64,000 bases of DNA from Romanomermis culicivorax (GCA_963922205.1 CAWUHX010000257.1:1-64000); one strand, 5' to 3'. Positions 23,139 to 35,475 are shown, numbered from the stretch's first letter. The notes: generated by a model not told the origin, from the letters alone. Translations and numbers: made by a program.

Positions 23139-23864
23139 TTCCATACAGCCGCATGGTTTTGGACCAAAATTTGTTATTTCCTACAAATTTTATCTCAAAA
23201 AATATAAAATACAAAAACACAAATAAAATAAAAAATACAAAAAAAATTTATATCATCTTGTTTTATTGTTGCTTTAAATTTTAAAATTTTTCTTGTTTCC
23301 TGTGCCCAAAAGTTGCCCCGCAAAATTCGTTATTTCCGACCATCTTATTTCGGGCATGTACATAGCCCTTGTATTTTTCTCGTTTACTTTCAGGGCCTGA
23401 AAAAGATGAAGATTTGAAATTTTTATTTGCATTTATAAAACTATTTCGTAGAATTGAAGTATTTTATAGAAAATCTTTTTTACTGAGTAGATTTGTATTG
23501 GACAGAGCGACGTGGCCAGCAGCCGACCATAGAGGAAGCGCACCTGAGGTACCTCATCACCCACATTGTAAAAACCAGTACACAGGAGAAGAGGAACGGC
23601 GACGCCCCGGATCTAGGCACAGATCGACGTCAAAGTCCAGGCGGAACTACGTTCGTGATCATTTCCGGTAGCCTGAAAAGGAGTGCCCTGCCAAATGGAT
23701 TGGTCAAGGTCCCAGTCACCTGAAGGACCTGGTAGGGGCTGGATCACATTTTGGAGGGGGTAGCCCCAAAAATTTGTTTTCCGAGGGGAAAACTGTTATG
23801 CAGTCAGGGCCTCAGTATGAGACTCAGGCTGCAGAAAGGATTTCACCTCCCGTTGGTTGGTTTT
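23139..23864. other. 3' non-coding region of element 1
   Basis: Contains AATAAA-like sequences near 23223 and a small open frame at 23493-23723 that is preceded by an acceptor-like TTTACTTTCAG (about 23384-23394). The small frame has no recognisable domain and I do not call it a gene. Confidence 0.4.
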
Positions 23865-23877
23865 GAGGGCCGAGGGA
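23865..23877 (+). other. polypurine tract of element 1
   Basis: GAGGGCCGAGGGA directly precedes the 3' LTR, where plus-strand priming would take place. Two C residues interrupt it. Confidence 0.5.
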
Positions 23878-24352
23878 TGTTGGGGTGGCTCCAGGCGCAC
23901 GTGTTCAGCTTCCGGCGTTGGTGCGCAGGCGGTTGGACGCGGCGAAAAGTGGCGAAAAGAAAGAAGATAATTTGCATAGATTAATGCTGCCACTGTTTCG
24001 CGATTTTTGTCTTTTTATCATTGTTAAAAAGATTGGTTTATGGAGCGTCGCCACCATCGCCTTGTTTATAACATTTTTGTTTATTATTTGTTATTGGCGT
24101 CGCCCATCCTCACCCAATACACTTTGGACCTGTAAGTGTATTGTTTTGTGAGCGTAGTGGAAGGAGTTTATAAGGTTAGGAGTGGAGACTTGGGTAGGAT
24201 CTCCTGAGGTATGTGCCAAGGTGTTCTGCCTGAGGTTTGGTGAAAGTTCTGGCGAGTATCTGGTGAAACGTCTGGGAGAGTTTTCAGTTTGTTGTTCTTG
24301 TTAGCCTGTGGTCAGAACTGTTGCATCCTCTTGACCCCACAGCAGCCTAACA
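23878..24352 (+). repeat. 3' LTR of element 1
   Basis: Matches 10310-10786 from TGTTGGGG to CCTAACA, followed by the target duplication ACCT at 24353-24356. Confidence 0.93.
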
Positions 24353-24460
24353 ACCTGTAAATCGGCCAAAAATTGACCGTATATGTTTATCATATGACCC
24401 ATAAATGGATGAAAAATTGACTGTATATGTTTACCATACAACCTATAAATCGGCAAAAAA
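24353..24460 (+). repeat. 44-bp satellite units, right of element 1
   Basis: Two and a half units with CTGTAAATCGGCC or CCATAAATGGATG and TTGACTGTATATGTTTACC, continuing the array seen at 10257-10309. Confidence 0.7.
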
Positions 24461-25620
24461 TGACAAATTATAGGTCATACACAAAAGATAGGGGTATCCT
24501 TAACCATACGACCTATATGGGCTGGCCTTGCCACACATACATTACCTTCTCAGGTTTTTTCCTCTTCTAGGCAACTTACAGTAGTCTCCGGTCATGGGTT
24601 AGATAAGATCATCTTGTAATATAAACAAAAAACACATTAGATTCTCTAAGAGTCATTCAGTAGTCTTTTTCCTTTGTCAAGTACAGGTGCTCGTTTTTCA
24701 CTGCTGGAAAAATGTTCTTTTTTAGATCAAAAAAGTTTTTCCTGTAGGTCTTCTCTTTATGTGCACTAGAAGAGCTCCTTTTCCTTTGTCCGCTACACCC
24801 TCCCTTTTAGATCTATGTGTAATCTTTTCCCTATGTCCTTTCTCTATGGTGTGCTTTTTTCCCTTGTTCACTTTTTCCGAATTGATTTTGGTTTTGTCAC
24901 CCTACATTTTTTTCCTTTGTATTCTATATGCACTGTACGTTCACTTTTTTCCAGATCGATTTTTGGTGTTTTTTACCTTACCTTTCTTACCTTTGAGCTT
25001 TACATGCACAGTGCATTTCCAGTTATTTCCAGATCGATTTTTTTGCTTTACCTTTTTGTGCAGTACATGCATACTGTATGTCCATTTTTTGTTTCACATC
25101 CATTTTCGTTTTCCATTTTTTTGTTCCACATCGATTCTCTCTTTTCCATTTTTTTGTTCCACATTGGTTTTCCTTTTTCCATACAACCTACAGTAACACA
25201 TTTATTACCGTAATTCTACTATTATGGCAACTCTAGAACCTGTATGCTTAACCATACCCCTGTTAAATCAACAAAAAAATATGTTTACCCTACCCCCTAT
25301 AAATCGACCAAAAATGGCAAATTACAGGGGGCAGACACAAGATAGGGATATGCTCAACCATGCCCCCTAAAGGGACCAGCATTACTACTCCCTTGAAACA
25401 AAGACAAACACGATTTTCTAATGCAGCGATCCACATTAAAAAAGATCCATTCATTCAAAGGTTATGGAAGTCAGCATCGGTCACCTTTTTCGCTCACCCT
25501 GTATAAACATGATCAACTTATTTGAGGAATTCACATCTTCTGATGTGCAGCCGATGTTGATTTTTTCACGATGAGATCTTGATTTTTGTGAAAATGCCAC
25601 GTTGGTTCTTTCCAACATGC
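24461..25620. other. non-coding DNA, T-rich, partly repeats the left flank
   Basis: No gene; the long T-rich open frames near 24759-25213 are low complexity. A CCAGATCGATTTTT / TTTTTTGTTCCACAT unit recurs several times at 24945-25165. The stretch at about 25175-25240 (ACAGTAACACA...TTATTACC) resembles 10160-10230, and 25255-25380 is a diverged copy of 24430-24520. Confidence 0.5.
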
Positions 25621-27014
25621 TGTCATGTGAGGATGAATTTCGCCAAACGTCACGTGATTCACATCACATCTTTTTCTTTATGTTTTTCGCCACGTTTTGT
25701 GTTACATTAATTTACCTCAATTTTATGTTTCATTTTTATAATTTTTACATGCAATTTCTGTGTGTATTTTTTTATGTTTCTTTTCTGTTTCATTTGTGCA
25801 CTTTTATTTCCGTTCCGATTTATTATTTTCTATCGCACACGTAGACTACGGTATGTAACCCGCTAGTCAAGAATTTCGGTTAGAGAGAAGCTCTCCGAGC
25901 TCATCACTGTAATTAGAGCACAACGTGCGCCTCTTATCAGTAAAAACTAGCGACGTTTCGCAGCGTGAAACAACTAGTTTGAAATTCTCACTAGATGACA
26001 TTCCTATGCTAAGCATGGAGAGTTAAAACTCGCCCCAATGCTTAACGTAGTGAACTGGAAAATGTCTATGTGACCATAGGCATCTTCTGCAGCAATTTAC
26101 ACTGCAGAAGTTAGCTTGGGGGAGTGTTAACTCCACCCAAGGCATAATGTAGCTTACGTTTTGGGCCTAATCATCTTGTTGCCTTTTTACAGCCTGCATC
26201 CCACATTTGCCTTGCATCGTCCTTATTATATTTTATATATTACATCTGCATTCGCCGCCCGTCAAAAAAATTTGCATATTTTGCCTTCGGTCTCCCGCAC
26301 ATTGCCAGTTACAGTAACCCAACCGTAGGAGTTCACCCATTGCTGCTGATCGAGAACCCCCATCCCCTCCCCGAGAAAACATTTGATACCATCGTTCGCT
26401 GACCCGCAGCCGTATTACCCTCTACGCCGAATCATTCCGGATTCCTGTACCCACTCACAGCCGTCCGTAGGACCCACACTTTGACCCTTGAACCCGTCGC
26501 CCAGGGCCGAGTACTTTGAGAAGAGGATTTAGTGAGTCTTCTCAGCAGTTGTTATTGTTGAAGGTATATTTGTGGGAATCCTCCTTAAGCTAGTTTCCCT
26601 TGAAAGTACCCTCAGTTGAGAAAGCCCTCAGACCCTTAAGGTCAGGGCCAATAAGGGGATTTAGGTTAACAATTGGGTGCCCTACAGTACACCATTCTGG
26701 GAATGGCACCGTCCCTCATTCCCAGTGAATGAGGACTAGGGATTGGCATCGCTGACCCAGCCGCATTGTCCATTATTCTACTGCTGAACCCAAGGACATG
26801 GCTGAGGTACACCATAGGTTTTCCTGTGGTAGTACCAGCTGGGTTAGGTTCCCAAACTGAATATATCAACGGAGCCACCCAATGGGGTCACAGCATGTCA
26901 CCTACAGTGTCATGGCCATATTTTCTATGGGATATGGTATGGGTTTTCCCATCAATGTGACTGATCACCAATCTACTTAATGTGACATGGCTCCCCACTT
27001 CAGTTAATGTGACA
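25621..27014 (+). repeat. 5' LTR of element 2
   Basis: TGTCATGTGAGG at the start, AATGTGACA at the end. The last 440 bp are nearly identical to the 3' LTR while the first 900 bp differ more. The 64-codon open frames shared by both LTRs (26766-26960 here) look non-coding. The AATAAA of the 3' LTR reads AAAAAA here (about 26270). Confidence 0.93.
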
Positions 27015-27032
27015 TGGCGAGGCTGGAAAATC
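27015..27032 (+). other. putative primer binding site of element 2
   Basis: TGGCGAGGCTGGAAAATC starts directly after the LTR with the expected TGG. The primer tRNA was not identified. Confidence 0.55.
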
Positions 27033-27642
27033 GACCTTTAAGTCTGACTTCACAGTCCTTAGGAACGAACCTTTTACGCTTTTGAGTGGAGATACCTCTT
27101 TCGATTTGGTAAAATTTTGGTTTGAGTGGGGAAACCTCTCTCAGATCATGAGAATCATTTTCCGGCCAAACAAGCCAAACTTATACTGTTGACACATATA
27201 ACACCGTACTTAGCAGATCACATTGCTTATCTCTTGGGCCTCAAATTTTATTTTATTTAATTTACTTTTTATTTTCTCGGTCTTCTATGCCTAACGTGTG
27301 ACCCAATTATAATAACTTTTTCACCCAATAAATTTTCTTATCTCAAAAATCAAATCAAATAAAAACTAATAACCCATTTTTTCTCTCCTTTCTAAACAAA
27401 CAAACTAAATTTTTATCTCTTTTCCTTCCTACCAAAAAAAAAACATTCTCCCTTCACTTCTATCCAAATTAATCAACAAAAAAAAAAACATTTTTCTTTA
27501 CCGGTCACACATACATCATAGTTGGCAACCCTTCAGTAGGTCATTTTTATTATTTTTCCCCTACTGTACAGTCTTCCTTCTTCTTCTTTTTCTTCTCTCT
27601 CTAGGTAGTTGCAGGTGGTGACGATCTTACCGACCATGACCA
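27033..27642. other. leader of element 2, first part
   Basis: Non-coding; AT-rich with A runs at about 27437-27490, then a CT-rich stretch before the hairpin array. No gene. Confidence 0.5.
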
Positions 27643-28333
27643 CTGACGTCAGTAACAACAACTTATTGTGTTGTTGTTATGAGGTGATGTGTCTTAGGGA
27701 CCCTACCTCTGCCATCCGCAACTACCTCACATGCTGCTGTTGCACTGGGGCATGCTTACCTAGGTCACGTCTCTGATGTCAGCAATGGCCGCATAGCATG
27801 TAGCCATTCAGGGGCTGATGGTTCTCTGTGTCCTCCCCCTGTGTCTGCAACAGCTGCATCCCTTGCTGTTGCTTTAAGGGGTGGGTGGCCCTCCGGCTCT
27901 ACCTCTGACGTCAGCAATGGCAACGTAACAGGTTGTTATTGCGGGATGGTGACCGTATGGCACTGTCTCTCTGATGTCTGCAACAGCAGAGGCTTGTGTT
28001 GTTGCACTAGGACTGGTCGGTTATTCCAGCTTCGGTCTTTGACGTCAGCAACAACAATGCTCCGTATTGTTGTTCAGAGATGTGAGGCCTTACAAACCGC
28101 ACATCTGGCGTCTGCAACAACTGCATCTCATATCATTGTTGTAGGATAACTGAGACTCAGCTATTACCTTATGACGTCAGCAATGACGATGCTCTGTGTT
28201 GTCATAGCAGGGTTGCTGGCCTTGGGGCCCTACCTACTGATGTCCACAATGATAATGTCTCTATTCCAGTATCGGAATTAAGACTTTACAGTCTTATTCT
28301 GGCCTCAGCAATGGCGATGCTCCGTATTGCTGT
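27643..28333 (+). repeat. array of about eleven 65-bp hairpin units in the leader
   Basis: Units start at nearly constant spacing (stem starts about 27653, 27718, 27784, 27849, 27914, 27980, 28050, 28115, 28181, 28245, 28308). Each has a (TGACGTCAG or TGTCTG)CAA lead followed by a stem-loop, usually with a 7-base loop. Stems differ but still pair: TAACAACAAC with GTTGTTGTTA (27653-27679), AATGGC with GCCATT (27784-27808), AACAGC with GCTGTT (27849-27870), AACAACAAT with ATTGTTGTT (28050-28074), ATGACGAT with GTTGTCAT (28183-28205). Some pairs are G-U. Units 2 and 10 are weak. Short open frames across the array look accidental. Confidence 0.8.
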
Positions 28334-30321
28334 AAGAAATCTGTAGCCGTAGGCTCTTACTTTTTGGCGTACATACTGCAATATGAGACTATGGCACTTA
28401 TATCCCAGTCACCTGAGGTCAGCACCGAGTGTGTGGTTTTGTATATCACATCCTTTGACATCAGCACCGGGTTACTGTGGGTTTCCAAGATGCCACTCGA
28501 GTCATAGGTGGTTGCTGGAATATTACCTCTTCACCTATGGCTCTTGTCCAAGGGTTGTGTCTGCGTATCACTGGTGCATGGGAAACATCAGTTGACATGC
28601 TCACTCAACCTGAGATGCACTCGGTCCATGATACTGATCAGGTTGTCTGCCGGGGTAGCGGCACCGATGGATCAGCATGTGACCACCTTCAAAGCTTTAA
28701 CTGCAGGTTTGAACGGGTTTACACTCGGCCTCAGCTGGGTTGGTTGTTCAACTCACGCAACCGTTAGGCATTTGCAGTCAGTACTGTCTGTGTCTAACAA
28801 TTGCAAGGGTTGACAACCTTCTTGTAAATTTCTTATCTAAATTCTCGCATTTCTTTCTCATCTATAATCTTCTTTAGTGTCCCCGCCAGAATAATTCCTC
28901 AGGAAATACAGCATAGCCACTGGTTGGGCCTAAAGTGTAAAAGGCCAGTCTGTAATCATTCCTTACACTCAAACGCCTTCATTAGCTGGCCTAATAATGT
29001 CCGCACTAAAGTGGCCCTTAATCCTGAGTCCACCTCCATTGGTTGTCCCTATAGCATAATATGCTGCTAGTCCGCCTAAGCGAAGGTGTTCGAGTCCGCC
29101 TAAACACATTACAACTAAGTCCACCTTAGCCCCTCACTTTACACTCATTTAATTGATACAGACTATACCCCTGATCTCAAGATGCTTTGAGCCTAGCCTC
29201 AAATCATAGGAGGAAGCCTGCATTTCCCCACCTCCATTAGGCACAGCTGGGCCAAGGACCCCCATGCCACCCATTTACTGACTGAGTGTGTCAGAATAGC
29301 ACCTCTGTACCTGGTGCTCTTACCTCCAACTGGTGACCTAGCGATCCTCACTTCATCTCAGTGACTGGAATCCCAGCCCCCAGCTGTATATAATGCTCCT
29401 GGAGAGTTCCCATTCTGTTCAAAACCCACATTCCCGTTCTGGGCACAGTTGTAGAATATATGCGAATGTCGTCCCCTTGGGAACCTCCTGTCTAGTCATC
29501 ACACTTTTCAGAGATTGCAATTGCTCCTAGTGAGTGAGGCGGATTGCGTAATAGCGCGTCCACTTTGTGTAGTCTGGTGTGTAAACTAATTTTGTCCCTA
29601 TCTATTTACACCCCTTAAGTTTACTTTAAGTTGTCCCCCTTTACTTATTAATTCTTAAGCTACTTCACGCGCTACTCCTGGTGAGTAGGACTTTGTTGGT
29701 TACGAGCTCTCCCATATCCAAGGTTTGTAAACTAGCACAACAGACTTAACCTCCAAATAAAATTCCCTTTTGGGCGGGTTTATCTGTACTAGAGTCCTTA
29801 CTTCGTCCTTTCTCTTCCGGTTGGGAAACCACCATTTCATTTAAATTTATTCATTTTTGGTTTCAAATAACCGGGTCTAGCCCCATTTCTTTCTCTCAAA
29901 GTTTGGGACATATAACTTTCCCTCTCTTTACACACGGGTTACCCCCTCTCTAAGTACATAGGTGACCAGATAAATTCCCTTCTGAGTCAGCCTATCTTTC
30001 CTTCTGGCTGTTCTGAGGGCTAAAACCTCGTTGTTTTCTAGCCCCATCATTGAGTGGTCGCTAGTTATTGTAAAGAACAAGAGTTAAAGCCTCAAAAACA
30101 CCATCACCTAAACAATCTCATACTTCCCGCGCCTCTTCGCCGCGAGACCACAAGAGTAATACTTACCTCATTCTCACAAAATAGAGACACCTAGACGCTC
30201 CTAATGCCTTAGTACTAAGCTTAAGCAGACAAGTGAGCCCCTCTCTATTCAGTTTGATCGAATAGCTTCACAGGCACGATTATCAGTCTTAGCTATCTTA
30301 CAGGAAGAAGAACTCTCAACT
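28334..30321. other. leader of element 2, remaining part
   Basis: About 2 kb of GC-richer non-coding leader. It has a short repeated AGTCCGCCTAAG / AGTCCGCCTAAAC / AGTCCACCTTAG series at about 29070-29130, but no supported gene. Short frames at 28383-28813 are not convincing. Confidence 0.5.
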
Positions 30322-31419
30322 ATGAAGTCAGAAATCGATTTACCTTCACAGATTGAGAATAAGGTTCAAGCTGCATTTGAGAATGCCCTGGGACCCCTCA
30401 ACCAAAAGCTGGAGGCTATGAATGGCAGAAGGCAGCCTCCTGTGTCCAGCTTCATGGCCCCTCCTGCCTTTTCAGGTGCTTTTGGTGAGTCCATAACGGA
30501 TTTTATATCTCACTTGACCCGTTTCTTTACACTTCAAGGGGTAACAGAAACGGATCATGCATATAAAATCGTGTTTCTGGAGTCTTGCCTAACAGGTCCT
30601 GCTCTGGCATCCTACCGGGACTTTAGCAGTGGTACTCCACAGCCTACTTGCTACGAAGAGTTCACAGCTTTTCTAAGGAGAGACTTTCCAGTAGGGCGTG
30701 ACTCAGATCTCCATCAGCAGTTGATCCAGGATCGTCTGCAGAAGCCGACTGAGTCCGCGATAGTCTACCTTGAGCACCTTAAGAGACTGTCCAGGGTGGC
30801 TTATCCGGATCTCCCGACTGACGTTAGGGATTCGATTATAAAACCTATCTTTCTGAGAGGGTTGAAACCAGTCCTTTGAGATAGTATTAAGTTCAGAGAG
30901 TTCACAACTCTTGAAGAGACTCTCAAAGCAGCTTGTTATGCAGAATCGTAGATTTTTAGGGATGAGATTAGGTATACTGCCCCATCTAATGCTGTTTTCC
31001 CTTCAGAACAAAGGACCGCTGACAAGGTCAGGTCAATGTCGAATCAAAGGGGCACCACTCAACGTCCGTCAGCAATGCTGTCCGACGAGATTCGGCATTT
31101 ACAATCCGAGATGGCCTGGCTTAGGGCTCACGTTGCCCGACTTACGGCTCAGCAAACAGCGCCGCCTCCGAGAAATCCGATGCCATCAACGACGCCATCG
31201 GGGCGCATCCAAAAGGCTGGTGATCGTCCATTGGGGGCACATTTACAGATGTGCTCCTACCATGGACGCTGCACCCACAACGACGCTAGTTGCTGGTTCC
31301 AACATCCCGACAGTGCCGGCCCTAGCAATGCCACCGCCATTGGCGCCAGCTGTTGCTATTTTTGTCGAACGACGGCACACCCTACTGACCAATGCAACAG
31401 ACCCTGCCCGCATTGCTGA
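30322..31419 (+). pseudogene. gag: Gag of element 2 (broken)
   Basis: ATG at 30322. Coiled N-terminus, then a capsid-type region (FSGAFGESITDFISHLTRFF, and SAIVYLEHLKRLSRVAYPDL) typical of Ty3/gypsy Gag. In-frame stops at 30877-30879 and about 30949-30951. The C-terminus has a Cys/His stretch (CSYHGRCTHNDASCW) and a standard zinc knuckle C-x2-C-x4-H-x4-C (CYFCRTTAHPTDQC, about 31360-31401), which would package the RNA. Ends at TGA 31417-31419. Confidence 0.85.
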
Positions 31420-31529
31420 AAGATACGAGTGCACCGGGCTACGGCCTGCCCAAATCGGACTTCCACATTGCCTGGTGAGACTAACTTTGATAATTCTAGT
31501 TACTCTCCTCAGGGGCAAGTGGAAATTTT

Positions 31530-32688
31530 TGGCGTTATGCTAATCCAACTCCTCACCGGACAGGGAACCAATATTGGTCACCCCCACGGCAAAATAATGC
31601 CGTAGGGGCTGCCAACGGTCTTCTTCACCCAGATCTGTTTGATCTGGATGATGAAGTTCTGGCTGAACATCTGGCGGATCACTCACAACTGTGTTATCCT
31701 ATCTGTGTAATCAGTATTGGGTTTTCAGCTGCCCCAGTGGTTTCGGCACCGACTCCATTGTCGGCTTTGCCGCCGCCACCGCCGAAATATGCGACGCCCG
31801 TCAACATAAACCCATCAACGACACCCAAAACGACTGGCGACGTCAGCGTAATCACGTCGTATTGACGGACGGAAGGTACACCAGCGCCTCCAGCCCGTTT
31901 TATCGCCCAAGGACCGCCCCGCGGAATTCCTACGGACTCCTCGTTGGAGGTCATCCATCAATTGGAATCAATGAATCTGCTGGGTAAACTACCTTCTTTT
32001 TCTGACATTTCAGGGCTGAAAATCAGATATCCTTATAAGTCACCGGCTGTAATGATTTCTCGTTTACAGATTCCTCATCCGTCACCGATGCAATGTGGGC
32101 CGTTTGGTCAACAAATTTGACCACAAAATATCCGCACCTCCCATGGGCCCTACTCAACGAGCCGTTCGAGGTTGAGGCGCTTACGAGGGCTGACGTGGTG
32201 CTATCAGCGCCAGCGGCGCTGCAGATATTGGGACCCCACGTTGCTCGACGAGCACTCGAGTTTATCACCGACGGAACTATTCACACCACCCCGGTGGACA
32301 AAATCTGTTGGACAATGAACCATCATTGCCAGCAGTAGACGCCGTCCGCCACGCTGTGGAAGAGGCCAGTCACAATGCGCGGCCCACAGCAGTAGTTGCC
32401 GCGTCATCATCAACGACGATGACAGTAGCCCAAACACTGGCCGCGATTGCCCAGCAGCAACCAGTGGCCACCACGAAACCGTTGCCCCCAGTTGCCAACG
32501 CCTTTGGAGAGATGTTGCGCACTGTCAATGATGACGTCAGCATCATCGAGGCCTCGCCATTCCCGACCGCAACTGCCCCGCGGTCCCTGAAGATTGGCGT
32601 TCTTTGCGAAGTCTACCCGTGCAGTGGATTGGTCATGGACTTCCCCGGCCAGGACCCAGCATTGTCTGATGACGATGACGAAGAATGA
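31530..32688 (+). pseudogene. Pro-rich ORF with acidic tail between gag and env (broken)
   Basis: Coding character moves through three frames. One covers about 31530-32110 (FDLDDEVLAEHLADHSQ, then a run of prolines, then VIHQLESMNLLGKLPSF); further pieces follow at about 32110-32338 and 32308-32688, the last ending DPALSDDDDEE before TGA. GC content is high and base use is unlike the host DNA. I do not recognise a domain; it may be a Gag extension or an accessory protein. Frame limits are approximate. Confidence 0.4.
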
Positions 32689-32689
32689 A

Positions 32690-34479
32690 GCCGCCGGACG
32701 GGTGAACACTGTACATATTGGTGTATATCTACGAGCACTGTTTGTAAATAGCTTGTACATAATAAATTGGGCCTTGGTGACACTACTGTTCTTAGGAATG
32801 AGCTCTGCAATACATGCTACTCAGTACCAATTTTGTGGTCTTTCAAGAAGCGGTCATCCACTTGAGCTACCTCAAAAAGTTGAATGCAAGCCACCAAAAT
32901 CTTCGTGGAGTCCACGACGCATGAATGTTACAGTGTATGTTCCTATTTCTGATCCAATCACTACTTTAGCATAGAAGTGCACATTGCAAAACCGTAAGGT
33001 GTGCACCAACACTGGTTTTTTCGGATCTAGGGGCATTACTGCAGACGTCATTATCACTCAGCATCTAGCGCCTGCGGCTTGTAGGCTAGCACATCGCACG
33101 AAGGTGTTTGGTTTACAAAAGCTTGTGGGAATAGGCCCTGGCTTTTATAGCACTAACCAAATGCTGGAAGTGATGTACTCATGGTGCTGCAGTGATGTCT
33201 GCAAGATAGTGGCTAACCTCTTCATCGAGGAGGGACAGGTTGCTTTGTGGGATGGCACTACAGCTCTAAATACCTTAGGAGATGTAGGTGGATTCAGTCC
33301 CACTGCAGGTCAATGTACTACTCTAGATGGGGTAATCGTTTGGCCTGCAACAAACTTTACAGCACAGTGTCATTAACGTCCTCAGGGCAATTACACTGCG
33401 TCTGTGTCAGGGAACCATATCATCATCGATGATTTGCAAGTTGCCCTGAAGATCCTGGGAAACTCTCGCGTCTTTCGGTTGTGTCCTGACCTCTGGTTAA
33501 AAACAGTGCGAACCGATCAGGGTCTTCTTCTAGGCATCCACAGAAGATTTAATTTGACCCAAAGGTTGTTCAGATTGGCAAAGGACTCCCGTCCTGACCC
33601 CGTCAATGCCAAACTGAACTACCTGGCTCAGCAGATTAAAGAATCGGAAATTAACAATTTTGGGTTCATGTGGCTTGAGCTTTGTTCTCACGCTCAATGC
33701 TACCTTGATCTGACTTGGCAGTTGCTTCATTTTGACCCTACACTAGGAGCCTGGGCATTCCTGCAAAGGAATGACCTGATCGTGTAATTCACAGGTGAAG
33801 GACTGACAATATGGCCATGCCAAAAGGTCAACACCACTTATGTCTACCATTCCTACCAGGTGGGGGACACTTGTTACAAGTATCTACCTGTACAGGTTGG
33901 CGGTACCATTTATTTTGCCAGCCCCGGTGGCCCAGACCTCATTAAATTCTGCCCAAAAGTGCCGTATGACCACCACTTCACGGGGATTTTCCGAAATCAC
34001 TCGGGCTGGTTTACTGCGTCTGGCACGGTCCATGTGAGCCACATTCCGCTTGAACTGTTCTGGAAACAGGGCTTCAACGTCACTCACTTTGATGCTCCTG
34101 CGCTCTTTCATGATCAATTGGCAATGACCCCTTCGAGTTTTGCTTTCTTTAAACAATAGGTTTACAAGACTGAGCAAATTGAAGCGGTTTTAAACCGGTT
34201 GGTAAATTATACCGCTGGTCTATCCCTACAAGCAGATACTCTTTATCAGGTGGTTGCCAGGGTAGGGACTGACATCAAAGCCTCACTGGAAGGTGTTGGT
34301 CTGGCAGCAAACCGCGTGATTACTAGGCAGCAGCACAACCTCATACAGGGCTTACAGTCTTTTTGAGTGGGCCAGTGCAGTTGATCTTCAACACCCTCAT
34401 CGCTCTGGCAGTGCTGGCCGGTACAGGATTTCTTATCTACGTTGGGTTCTCCTATTACCTCAGTTATTGCCTGCAGTAA
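32690..34479 (+). pseudogene. env: envelope-like glycoprotein (broken) located before pol
   Basis: A frame with a hydrophobic signal-like segment (about 32757-32820, WALVTLLFLGMSSAIHA), a Cys-rich ectodomain with several Asn-x-Ser/Thr sites, and a C-terminal membrane anchor (34383-34460, ALAVLAGTGFLIYVGF) followed by a short tail to TAA 34477-34479. Stops interrupt it at 32972-32974, 33374-33376, 33785-33787 and 34157-34159, and a frame change lies just before the anchor near 34366. The layout is that of a type I viral fusion or envelope protein. I cannot place the family; loose likeness to chuvirus- or rhabdovirus-type glycoproteins is impression only. Not functional. Confidence 0.6.
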
Positions 34480-34512
34480 AGACAGGTTTGGTTTGTCAGC
34501 CAATACTCTCCG

Positions 34513-35475
34513 TTGAACCTCCTCCGGAAAGTTCAACGTTGGGTAGGTTTTCATTACGTACAAAACGATGTGCCAACTCAGTTAGACTGGATCACTCCAT
34601 GTTTTGTCATACTAGTTGACCTCAAGGAAACTCCTGCTTTCCTTGATACTGGTTGTCCACGGACCATCATTAGTCAACGCCTTTACAAAGCCTTAATTAA
34701 AGAAAGTCCGAAGGCCGCGATGGCTTTCCAGCAACATCACGACTTTAACCCATTAATGAGTATCAATGGGAAAGCCGTCCATACTCTCCTATCAGGAGGG
34801 TATGAGATCATGTTGCCTGGAACCCATCAGCCACACACAAGAGTGGATATACATCTCCATGTGTTTAAGACTATGTCTCCTTTCTGGGCACCAGTCGATC
34901 TGATTCTGGGATTGGACTTTCTAGAACAATTACAGAATATCACGTTTGATTACCAACAACAGGTCTGTCAGTTGAATGCGCTAGAACTGCCACTTCTTCT
35001 GACAGCGGCTGAGATTGATCAGGTCGAACCCTGGTGGGAGAACACACATTCACTATCAAGGGCCTCCCACAGGTCCGGGTCTCGATCAAGATCAAGGACT
35101 TCGTCCATTTCTCGGCCACCCTTGCGAGCTTGCTCGGCTGCCTCATCAGGTGGGTCAACCAGAGCTAGTCGGACCTCTTCTAGACGGGCCAGTCGTCATC
35201 TTATGGCCAGGTCAGGGTCAAACTGTCCTCGACCCCCACCTGGAAATTCCCCGGTTACACTGGAGAAAGGCCGTTTTCGCGAGCCTAGTGATTCTGATGC
35301 ACCTGCATCCACTGTACTAGAGGTGCCCCCACTCTCTGACACCGAGGTTGAATCACTAGGAGCTACTCAGAGCTCAGGAGAGCGATCAGATCATGTTTTT
35401 ACTGTTCAGGTTCATCCCACTCCTCAAACCAATCCGGAATCATCCATTGGTTATGCTCTGGTAGGATTACTCTGA
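34513..35475 (+). pseudogene. first retropepsin-like domain of element 2 Pol
   Basis: Aspartic protease region with CFVILVDLKETPAFLDTGCP (the DTG is at about 34645-34653) and the second signature DLILGLDFLEQL. It is followed by an Arg/Ser-rich and Pro-rich linker (about 35040-35270). A TGA at 35473-35475 separates it from the next piece in the same frame. A first ATG is absent at 34513 (TTG), so the frame probably joins upstream coding by frameshift or splicing. Confidence 0.7.

Larger units (their letters stand above)
10310..24352 (+). mobile_element. LTR element 1: Ty3/gypsy with exonuclease ORF
   Basis: Complete 14,043-bp element. LTRs of 477 and 475 bp begin TGTTGGGG and end CCTAACA, and the 4-bp target duplication ACCT is at 10306-10309 and 24353-24356. 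Order: gag, PR, RT, RNase H, integrase (Ty3/gypsy order), then an extra exonuclease ORF and an RGG-containing ORF. By eye the two LTRs differ at about 20 positions, so the insertion is not very recent. In-frame stops and a changed integrase residue show that this copy is inactive. Confidence 0.95.

Noticed and set aside
24759..25213. Two overlapping open frames of 132-145 codons
   Set aside because: Phe/Leu/Cys-rich low-complexity translation of T-rich repeated DNA; no start context or domain.
26766..26960. Open frame of 64 codons present identically in both LTRs of element 2
   Set aside because: Identity is explained by LTR duplication; the opposite strand is also open; no protein signature.
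27643..28333. Leader array considered as a CRISPR array
   Set aside because: Animal retroelement leader; no constant repeat with unrelated spacers, and the variable parts are self-pairing stems.
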